In this document: piece after piece, positions 34,515 through 43,916 of the stretch
Position numbering within the stretch: the first letter of the stretch is position 1
Layout: each line of letters starts with the position of its first letter
Origin: Rhizopus sp. PT2906
Taxonomy: Eukaryota > Mucoromycota > Mucoromycetes > Mucorales > Rhizopodaceae
Reading direction: 5' to 3'
Length of the DNA: 64,000 nucleotides
Assembly (NCBI GenBank): GCA_025529335.1
Contig: JAMYHX010000072.1
Location: 1-64,000 of the forward strand
The notes under the pieces: generated by a model
The model's database searches: none
Told to the model about the DNA's origin: nothing
The model's input: the letters and a program-made list of their open reading frames with translations, nothing else
Program-made: the position numbers and the translations under genes

Positions 34515-35671
34515 TCGCTTTGCATCATAATTTATATATAGACTCTACAATCTTTAATAATATCCTCATTTGCCCCCCTCCCCTTTTTATTATTTCTCTC
34601 GGACAAACTCTGTTATTTGGTTAAGCACGTAAAAAAAAGCCCCATAGTAATTGTAATTAAATCATCTTTGTTTATCATAATAAAATCCTCATCATTTATG
34701 TTTAAAGTCCCATGTTCTCAATTGTTACTATAGTAACCATCTTGTTTGTGTGCCACAGATTTTTTCAAACTTTCTATAAGCTACTTTTGCAGAATTTTTT
34801 TTAAACTCTTGCTAACATTTATGACGTTTAGATTTCCTTTTATCGTCAGATGGCTTGTTTCGTTATAATACAAGGGGGGGGGATATAAAAAAGGCAAGTA
34901 ACCCGAATAAAGGGGTGGGGAGCAAGTAGACCGAGAAAAAGAGACAAAAGGAAAACAAGGTTGTTTATACATGATAAAAGGAGTGAATATATAAAAATCG
35001 CATGACATATAATCGTAGAAAACAAATTTTCCCTTTACAAAAAATACATTGTTTATTCTATTCGTGTGTAAATGCAATACGGAGTAAAAAGAAGAAAGAG
35101 AAGGGGGGGGGAAGAAGAAACGTGGCAAGAAGAAGGTAACTTATCTTGGTATCTTTTAATATCGTTTGCAACTTTGTATAAATGGCAAAAGAAAAAGAAC
35201 CAATCTCAAAAATGGCATGTATATTATTATAAACAGATAAACTTCTCTCATGTTAATATCTCTACAGCCAATGAGGTTGCTATTCACATATTATCTGTTT
35301 TTGTCTTTACACTGTCAATTTAATAGGTCTCAAAATGATAGATGTATACGCGTATATGTGCCTCTGTTGCCTAAAAAAACCTGTGACATTGCTGCAAACA
35401 CAAAAATTAAGACAATAATGCCAATCCTATCTATTTGATGCTTGGGCCAAGTACGTGTATCTCGTGACCATGTGCTTCACAGCAAGAAAAAAAAAAAGCT
35501 TTTGATCATTCCAGACTTTATGCACAAATGTACATACAGTGCAGTAGACTGCTTACAAAAATCATCACACAGCATATTTTATATCTCAGTGGTCAATTCT
35601 TTTATTTGCAACAACCTTGTTTTGCCTCCTGTTTTTTTTTTTTTTTTGAAAGCCACACACACACACACACA
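34515..35671. other. Intergenic region
   Basis: No supportable gene. It has G/C homopolymers (GGGGGGGGG near 34875, 35105-35112) in otherwise AT-rich DNA, and ends in a T tract followed by an AC repeat (35655-35670) that abuts the next start codon. Confidence 0.5.
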
Positions 35672-36193
35672 ATGTCAATAGCAAATGACAACCAACCAAC
35701 ATACAGACCAGTGGCAGCTATTGCAGTCATAAGAAAGCCCATTTCAGAAACTGATTCTAAGCAACCTAATATTCATGACATTTCCAGAAAACCACACGAC
35801 ACACTCTACTTGTTAGTAAAGAAACCACGTACAGAAAATGCTTGGCAATTCCCACAAGGAGGCATCAAGTATAAAAAACGAGAAACCTTGACAAAGGCTG
35901 CATTAAGAGAGTTGGCAGAGGAATGTGGTAGTGATTTACAGGTGAACATGTTGGATCATAACGAGCCATTCTGTATATATCAATATGACTTTCCTCAAGA
36001 TTTTGTTCAAAAAAAGAATAGACACTTTAAAGGCGCTAGAGTTCAATTTGTAAGAGCCGAATGGCTGTCGGGTCAATGTCTGCCTGACGGGGAAGAAATT
36101 GTGGATTTTGCTTGGTTAACGCGTGAGGAGGTCCCGTCTTTTGTATCTGCTGATTATTTAAAAGGCGTTATGCAAATCTTGGAGCCTTTATAA
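35672..36193 (+). CDS. Nudix-fold protein, possibly mitochondrial ribosomal mL46
   Basis: A single exon of 174 residues. The core AWQFPQGGIKYKKRETLTKA then ALRELAEECGSDL is a Nudix box with its REL-x-EE-x-G acidic residues intact and one extra residue in the first spacer. The downstream blocks (YQYDFP, GARVQFVRAEWLSGQ, IVDFAWLTREEVPSF) resemble mitochondrial ribosomal protein mL46 (MRPL46/Mrpl17), a Nudix-derived large-subunit protein. It is shorter than typical mL46 (about 250-280 aa) at the N-terminus, and mL46 often loses the catalytic acids, so an active Nudix hydrolase is the alternative. The start is the first ATG after an AC repeat. No clear targeting peptide is seen. Confidence 0.6.
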   Translation: MSIANDNQPTYRPVAAIAVIRKPISETDSKQPNIHDISRKPHDTLYLLVKKPRTENAWQFPQGGIKYKKRETLTKAALRELAEECGSDLQVNMLDHNEPFCIYQYDFPQDFVQKKNRHFKGARVQFVRAEWLSGQCLPDGEEIVDFAWLTREEVPSFVSADYLKGVMQILEPL

Positions 36194-38280
36194 TAAATAC
36201 ACATACATGTATTATGATCAATTTATTGATAACAAGAAGATGAAGCCTTTGTCTAATGCCTCAACACAATCTCAGATAACAGCAACATTGTTTACCATTG
36301 TTACCCTCAGTATATTCACGCGCCAGTTAATTTGAGAGCCTTATCCATGTTTATGCAGTCAACATATCAAACAGGAAATTTACAGATGACTCAGGAGGTA
36401 TAATTTTTTTTTTTTTACAAATCCTCCCTTTTTCTCTTTATTAAACCATAAATGTAAATGTTTAGTATCATATTCATATCACAGCAACTATAAAAGGCAT
36501 CATAAGCTCCATTGTGCATACGTACACTCTTGTTACATTAGAGAATAAAAAGACAAGAAATATAGTTCAGCATGGAGATATTAAGAGCAAAAATAAAAGA
36601 ATAGCAAAAGAGAAGGATTGGAATATATTATGCTCAGAGATAACGTATATATAAATACATTGATTTTGATCATAAGCACCACATTATGAGTGATTCTTCA
36701 CTAAGCGTGTTTTTCCTCCTATTTTACGATTGTGTACCTATATTAGATACAGCTCTTGGAAAAACAAGTTCAAAGAGAAAAGGTGTATACAATGATCTTT
36801 TTGCAGAACTGATATGAATATTGGTAAAAGTATAGACTATTCTAGCTACACGTTTATATTATTTTTTGTTAAACCCTCAATTGGGCGCATGATGACAATA
36901 ATATATCTTTTCTACGCAAGGCAGATCAAAAAGAGAGATTGGTAACTAAAAAAGTACTTATTGAATCAAGGATAAAAAACGTCATAGGAAGGGAAATATA
37001 GGAACAAGTGTACGATACGCTATCTTTCAAGAAGATAAGTAAATCATCAGCGTACGCTAACACCTTCAGAGACGAAAGGATATTCTGCCAATGCTGCTGG
37101 ATTGACAGGCACTCGGAGGAGCAGCAGCAAATTCACGTATACGGAGTGATGAGCTAATAGATCTGATGAGAGGCTCCATAACAAGGTTGAACAAAGGTAG
37201 AGGTGTTTCATTATCATGTTTTGGTTCTTTATTAGTTCGAATTGTACAGCGTAAAATAAAGTACAATATCAAAAAAGTTCATATGTTAAACTGCTTCATG
37301 AGGTATACAACTTTTATCTACATCGCATTATGTATTAGAGTCAAATCGAATGATACGTTTTTTTTGAGTTGATAGTGTTGTGCATTTTTTTAGATCTTAT
37401 TTGATCTTTGATTAGTGTTTGTTCTGCAATTAAAAGTTGATATAGTACTGAGGGATCCCCAAGTACTGCTTCTCTGCTTATCACTATTGTTTCGTGCTTG
37501 AACGGAAGTTGGTCAACCTTTCGTGGTTACTAATCATAAAAACCTTTACAAGTTAATTTATTAATTAAACCCACTATTTATAAATACCTGACAAACTGCT
37601 TCAAGTCATCAACGTTTGTCGAAAGACCAGAGTAGTCAATGATGACTAAGCATACGTTATCATTTGCGGTATCTAAATAGCTGATCAAATCTAGAAAAAC
37701 CAAACCGTATTAACGTTTGATATTATATTATTACATCTAAACTTGCTTACCCTGAGCGTTATCATGTACACCTGCTATCTGCTCAAGAGCAATTGATTTA
37801 CATTTAGGTCACGAGAAGTAAATGGAGATGAGGCACTACAGCAGGGAGATCCATGCTTACGCGTGATATACATTTTAAGCAATCAACTATTCGTCATAAA
37901 AGTCTGTATCTCACTTCATCTGTTTCTTTTCCCTTTGACTTGCGAGCATATCCCACAATAGAGTGATCATCTTCTTTCAAATTATCAATATATTTTTGGA
38001 AGGGCAAGAAGCGATATTTGTGCTTATGCAGTTGTAAAACAGTAAAGAATGTCGTGTTTACATAGATCACACATCTCTTTATTTATTCATTCTCAGCTAA
38101 TAGACGGCATCAGACACGTATAGTCGTCACCCCTCGTATATATTCGGGTCGTACCCTCATTTAATAGTTCTTCTTTCTATTAAAAGTAAATGTAGTCAAT
38201 TAACTCTTCACTGTTTTGAAACTACATAAGCACAGATATCACAAAGAGTGAATTAATTAAACCGACAACAGCAAGTCACC
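36194..38280. other. Element-derived intergenic region
   Basis: Apart from a LINE reverse-transcriptase relic on the minus strand (about 36960-37200) I see no gene. The rest is AT-rich with short chance frames. Confidence 0.5.
36960..37200 (-). pseudogene. LINE-type reverse transcriptase relic
   Basis: Two minus-strand segments in different frames match reverse transcriptase. At about 37190-37130 is PLFNLVMEPLIRSISSSLRI, the block that normally follows QGDPLSP. At 37072-36995 is SLKVLAYADDLLIFLKDS, which contains the catalytic YADD (37054-37043). The intervening 60 bp is frameshifted and the remaining domains are not readable, so this is a fragment. YADD together with the LFNLV.EP block is typical of non-LTR retrotransposons. 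The exact clade cannot be set. Confidence 0.65.
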
Positions 38281-38640
38281 ATGAAATCATCAAACGAAAG
38301 CAAGATTGCAAGGCGTCCTCTGCTTCAAAATTGGCTGTCTTTGGTATACAATGTATAAAAGATAAATTGACCTTGATCAAAACAATCCTTGATTCTGAAC
38401 TTGCATATTACGAAATTATGGAATGAAGATCTTGTACGTACCAAAAACATGGAAAGGAAGATTTGGAACGCTGAAGGTTTTTGAACTTCTTGTCTGTCTT
38501 CACGTAAGTCAAATGGGATTTCTCTCTATGATATTTTCTTTGAATAAATACTAATTTGATTTGTTATTGTTTTACAGCATGAGCTCAAGGAACAGCGGGA
38601 ACTGGAGAGCGAATTATTAAAACAAGAAAACCAAGTCGTA
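38281..38640 (+). other. Possible N-terminal remnants of a decayed gene
   Basis: An ATG frame (MKSSNESKIARRPLLQNWLSL) ends near a possible GT donor. A short frame RTKNMERKIWNAE at about 38435-38475 and, after a TTTTACAG acceptor at 38571-38578, HELKEQRELESELLKQENQ follow. These pieces look coding but do not assemble into an open gene. They may be the lost 5' part of the Fanzor-like relic downstream, or a separate decayed gene. Confidence 0.25.
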
Positions 38641-39004
38641 CTTATTAATAAAAAAAGCTTTATTATGAAAAACAAAACGAGAGAGCAAGAACGAAGGAGG
38701 GATATGTACATTATAATTAGAAAAAAGCAAATGATTTTTATTGAATAAAATAAGGAACATGATAGTATTACTAACATATAAAAGGGGATGCGGATATCTA
38801 ATGAATGCAATAAGTCTACAAAAATACATTTTAGGTGAACACTACATGCACCAGAAAATGCACCAGAAAATAGGCTAATGCTACGGACGCTTCCTTGAGG
38901 CGCTACATATGCTGTCATTATATAAATAATGCAAAGAAAGCACGAGACGAGGTTAATCTAAAGATTATAGAAACTAACAGCAACTGTCAGACGCGAGGCA
39001 AAGC

Positions 39005-40086
39005 ATGTACAGTGGCGTTGTACGAGCAATTCCTGATGAAATTGCACACCAGCATAAACGCACCATTACTCGAGACGACTACAAAATCATGGATGAAGTC
39101 GAAAAACTTAAAGTGGACAAAGATTTTTTAATTCCTGAAAAGCTCAAATTCTCTGGTACAGACAATGGCCTCATAACTATGACAGAAACGGTCTCCTTTT
39201 CGCTTTCAAGGTTCATATTTCATTTGGATTTATACAGCAAGAGTAAGTATATACATTTCTTATTCTCATATACATTTGACTTAATCTATTATAAACCCAG
39301 TTCCACTTCGAAGTCGTTTTTTTTTTAATTTGAAAAGCCCTTTTAAAGTGAAGTCAGAGCAAATAGATTACGGCAGTGGGGCACAGCAACTTCGATTACA
39401 ACTCCAAAGAGCGAAAAAAGCAAACTCACGTAAGATATCGAGCGTTGAAAATGCAGCTAGTAGAAAAAGTATCAAAAAAAGACGAAAGCGTTGCCAGATT
39501 TGAAAAGTGGTATCAACAAACCGTAAGACATCGAGAGCAGCTGAGGAATTTATACTACTTACCAACAAGAGCAAGACAGAATCGTACCTATGAGCTGCAA
39601 AAGCGAAGATATATTGATAAATTATGCTCCAATGAACGTCGATACGTTACAGGCTCTGATAAATCACAACATATTATTTTTGTTGGTGATAGAGGCTATT
39701 GTGTTGGTTCCACAATCAAAGGGCATTTGAAATATGGAGGTCAATGGAAGTCAAGAAAGAACAGCTTGTACACTTCTGTATGTATTACTAGCGAACATAA
39801 CACCTCGCAAACTTGCCCTTTTTGCTTCAAGAAGCTCCAGCGTCCTTTGTGAATTACTGGAAACACCAAGCTGAAAGTTGTGAACGGCACATTTCAATAT
39901 GTTAATCCGGATTGCCCTTCTGTTCTCGCAGGAAAAGCCACTCATGCTCGTGATAGTTTAAGTGCTATGGCCATAGGCTTATCTGGCCTTGCAACTCTTC
40001 TTTTCAAGGCTACGTTCCCTCAGTTTGATCCAAAACGCAGTCCTTCCAAAACTGTAGAGTTTGAACACCTCGCCGCTACTTTCTGA
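39005..40086 (+). pseudogene. Fanzor-like (eukaryotic TnpB) nuclease relic
   Basis: Segment 1 (39005-39242) contains KFSGTDNGLITMTETV, the RuvC-I aspartate context, then a likely 58-nt intron (39243-39300). Segment 2 starts IPLRSRFFF. A frameshift near 39420-39440 is needed to enter the next frame, which reads ARFEKWYQQTVRHREQL, IIFVGDRGYCVGSTIKGH, YTSVCITSEHNTSQTCPFC. A TGA at 39850-39852 interrupts it, and the same frame goes on with VNGTFQYVNPDCPSVLAGKA, HARDSLSAMAIGLSGL (RuvC-III aspartate) to 40086. RuvC-I, an insertion zinc finger (CPFC ... NPDC) and RuvC-III in this order is the TnpB/Fanzor layout. In active members the protein is an RNA-guided DNA nuclease carried by transposons. This copy is inactivated by the frameshift and the stop codon. 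No terminal repeats were identified. Confidence 0.6.
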
Positions 40087-40234
40087 AAAAGAAACGTAGA
40101 TAGGCCTATAGCCGTCGGCTATAATACCTTTTGGGCAAACTTTATTAAAGAACATAGATCAATAAGCTAATTTCTTTATTTACTTGCTTTTTTTTTTCAC
40201 TCTCCACAATCTGTCCTGGTGTGTACCCGAGAAT

Positions 40235-40576
40235 ATGTCAATTTCTTCTTTAAACGCTATTGCTGTGTCTCAATTTGGGACTCCTAGTTCACTTACCCTT
40301 TCAGTATCCAGCTTACTACTTACCTATACCCCAACATGGAAGGAAACTCTAGAATATTTAAAAAGCTTCAAGGTAAGAAAGCATTTTACTTGATAAAAGA
40401 AACGTACATCTAACAAAGTAAATGAATTAAATATTATTTTTATCTAGAATACTATGGTTTCTACCTTGCCTAACGAGAAAGATATAACAAAACCGTTCAT
40501 TTACCATGAATACTTTCCTTTTTTCAAGCCGACACTAGATGCAGCTGTTGAAGATGATTGGAGTGAGATAACATGA
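40235..40576 (+). CDS. Small two-exon protein of unknown function
   Basis: Exons 40235-40372 and 40448-40576 give 88 residues. The donor GTAAGA and acceptor ATCTAG are good, both exons are whole-codon length, and composition is protein-like: a hydrophobic/Ser N-terminal half (SSLTLSVSSLLLTYTPTWKE) and a Pro/Phe/acidic end (PFIYHEYFPFFKPTLDAAVE). No signal cleavage site or motif is recognised. It stands alone between the Fanzor relic and a 1.3 kb intergenic region. It could be a genuine small gene or the leftover of a larger one. Confidence 0.45.
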
Positions 40577-41929
40577 TTAGGTTGAGGTCTGGAGCGTCTA
40601 TGTGTAAAGGCTTGTACTGCTTTAAGTCAATTTGATGTGGTCCACCATATCTTTGAGGTTCAAGAGATAATTCTGAAGCTCGCCGGAAGGAGGGTCGCAA
40701 GAAGCAGAAATGCCTTCACTGTATTTTATTTTACATTGTACCATTTGAATTAATAAGGAAAAGAATAATATAAACAACCAAGATCACTTCAAGTGTAATT
40801 TAATAAATTGTCCCTTAAGTGTACGAATACTTTCCGAAAAAGGTGTATAGCCTTTTTAAATGGCAAATTGTACACAATTTCCGGAAAGAGAGACATTGCG
40901 CTGACTTGTCGCTTTTTCGTATAAATTGTATTATAAAAATTGAAAAGACTGTACACAGTCCTTTTTCAAGGCTTGATGTCGTTCTATTTTTTGAGTAAAG
41001 GTTGATGTCTACAAAGAAGGCTATTGTCAAGTTCTAATCTCTTTTTCTGCATTTTGAAAAACCCTATTCTTCCCTTTACCATTATCATCTGCAGAATAAT
41101 TCTTCGAGTATAACTCGAGGCGCTACTGTCTATTTTCGTCTTTTATGTCTATTCATGTAACTGCTTTGTAAGAAACTTCATCATCTATACTTTTTGTTAG
41201 CAAATATGCGATCTTACTGAACCTACAAAAAAATAAACTATCAAGATTAGTAAATTAGTGAGGTTACTGTCTCCTGCTTCCATATGCATAAATCAGAGTG
41301 CATATATCTCTATAGCAAATGTCCTGCATAAAGAAATCCTTGACATGAAGTAATGTTCAACAGATAAATCATGAATTACTTTACAATATAAACACGAGTT
41401 GCATATCAGTGTAAGTCTATGTGATTGCATGGCATTAAGTTAATTAACCCTTTTTTTTTATAATGCGCAATTATTTATCCCGATTATTCATTTGCCACCT
41501 CTTCATTGTAACTATACCTGTGTACTCTCTCCTAATGAAACCTATCAGACACGTTTCATGATATTCCCTTTCTTTCTTTTGCCTTCTCCTTCCTTTGAAG
41601 GATTTGTTGTCCCTTTTCATCTAGGATTTGATCATTTTTCCTTATTCTCCTTTTACCCATATTAATAAAACATAATTAACGTGTGTCCCAGTAAATGAGA
41701 ATAACCTCGCCTAATTATAGCAAATATGGTACTATTGACGATATATGAAATCAATCAGTATGTCAAAGTCAATATTCCCTGCCTTGGCTGCAAATACCCT
41801 CATTCCCTATTTATCCCCCTTGATACATCTTTCACATACATATAAATACATGTGTATGTGTACATGCATAAATACACTTTTTATATTTATCAATATTCCT
41901 TCTTTCTTTCAATTCTTTTACTATTTACT
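40577..41929. other. Intergenic region
   Basis: 1.35 kb with no gene seen on either strand. The short minus-strand frame at 40815-41030 has no motif and an AT-driven composition. Confidence 0.5.
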
Positions 41930-43632
41930 ATGGGTATTTTCAAATTTTATAAAAAAGGCAATAAAAATAGACAAAAAACCGCAAATTCTGTCGACGAGAT
42001 ATCCAACAAAGAAAAGATCTTTGATGATACACCAATTTATATTCCATTTGCGCTCGATAGTTCAACGTCTGGAGCAACCCAAAGTAGCCTAATGGATGAA
42101 ATTTTCAAAGAGCTCCCTTTATCTGCATACAGCAAAACTGATTCAAATAATGGTAAACCAGCCCCAAACCAAGTTTAGATTTTCACTGACTTAACCTTTT
42201 TCTATATTGTACAGATGTCCCTAAAAGTATACGACATTCACTAACACTTGGCTTACGAAAAAATCGCGTAACAAGCTTTAATTCTTCAAGCAATTCAATT
42301 GACCTATCCGGTTGTAGCAAGTCAATCGAGACAAACAGTACTTTATCAGAGCCAGAAAACTACTCGAGAAAAACCTCAGTGTTCACCGATAGCTCAGTAT
42401 CAAGCGACTCAACCTTTAGCAATCCATCTTCAGCTGATGAACGTACTTCTTTGAATAGTGTATCTGTACCAATGCCACCAACAAGCTATATGGAGAACCA
42501 ATTCGATCTTCAGTTACAAACACAAAGCAACATAAAACCCTCAGTTGCTAGGAGATCGACCACACAGATACATTCAGCATTATCTCAAAGCTCTACCGAA
42601 TCTATATTAGCCCGGATGAAAGAAAGACACCGACAAGAACGTCAAAAGCAACATTATTGGCTACCGAGCTATAGTATCCCAGTAGACAGAACTGCCTATT
42701 TTTCACCTGCTGTCAGCCAGTTAATTTTAACTCAGCAAGCAGCCATTGGCCATATGCAGCCATACAGTATGTCTCAACCAGTGCAACCCTATTTTGATCC
42801 AGCCATCCAATCTTTTTCTACACAAGTACCGTGTGCAATGACACCTACAATCACTCCAGACGCCCCTTGCTCCCCATATTATCCTTATCCCACTTCAGTC
42901 ATAAGCTCCTTTACGCCAAACTCTTCAACTTCAACCCCGCTTTCTCAGCTCAAGGGAAACCCTGATTCTCATTATTGTCATCATCACACAAAGGAACGAG
43001 AATTACGTTCACCATCATTATATCATCCAAAGTATAGAACATCCCGTAAGACACAGCAAACAGATCCAGCCTATTCGTACAACGTAGCATCTGGTGTAAC
43101 AGAATCTAGTATTCATTCGCAATACGCTAATCATAATGACATAAAATATGTTGTCACTCACCCAACAAACAACTGTTGCAAAGGCACTACAAAAAGCATT
43201 GAATACTGTAGGAAAAGCACATGTAAGAAGAAGAAAAGAATGGACCCATGTCTTGAAAGGCTGCACACTTGTCATAATGTCAGCTTGGAAAGCCAAGTCA
43301 ATCAGAAGTATAGAGAGGAGCTTGATCTAATGCAGAAAATTCATAAAAGAAACTGCTACTCAGTTTCCAGTTGTTTACACTTGCTGGACAAGAAACACAA
43401 CGTGTTTGAAGAAAATGACGCTGCGGTTATCAAAGTCATTCAAGAACTCAAGAACTCGGAAGAAAAGACGGTGAGACCATTAAAGGCATACTGCGAACAG
43501 AACCAAGCCTCGATTGTCATTACATGTTGTTGTCATCAGAGTAATAATAATAGTAATAGGACGAGAAATGGCAGGCAATGTCATCAAGCATCAAGAATTC
43601 ATGCCAACGTATGCGATCCAAAGTTTCGATGA
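41930..43632 (+). CDS. Hypothetical low-complexity protein with Cys/His-rich C-terminal half
   Basis: Exons 41930-42152 and 42215-43632 give 546 residues. It begins MGIFKFYKKGNKNRQK, a Gly2 basic start that could be myristoylated by pattern alone. The first 300 residues are Ser/Thr/Pro/Gln-rich. The C-terminal half is unusually rich in Cys and His: YCHHHTKERE, NNCCKGTTKS, CRKSTCKKKKRMDPCLERLHTCH, and CCCHQSNNN near the end. No zinc-finger family is recognised. Its stop lies 284 bp before the chitin synthase start on the same strand. Function unknown; low-complexity regulators or membrane-associated scaffolds are possibilities only. Confidence 0.75.
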
Positions 43633-43916
43633 ACCAAATAGACTATTATTACTCATAAACGATAAAAAAGCTTGCTTCATACATTTCATATTACTATAAT
43701 TCATAAACCCTACAGTTAATAGTATTCTAATAAAGTATCATTTGGCACACTTTCCATATTTGGTTACTTGTGTCGCCATCAGTCGAAGTTTAGTTTATTT
43801 TGCTTATTATGCACTGACTTTTGTTTGCGCCGTCTGCCATCATTCGTTGATCATAGTCAACCTCTTTCTTCTTTTTTTTTTTCATTCCATAATTTTTTTA
43901 ACGCCAATACTGCTTT

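Noticed and set aside
39005..40086. Fanzor-like locus as a functional gene
   Set aside because: A frameshift near 39430 and a TGA at 39850-39852 cannot be removed by plausible introns.
43018..43296. Minus-strand frame with CFPTVFNAFCSAFATVVCW
   Set aside because: Antisense of the Cys-rich protein; no independent support.
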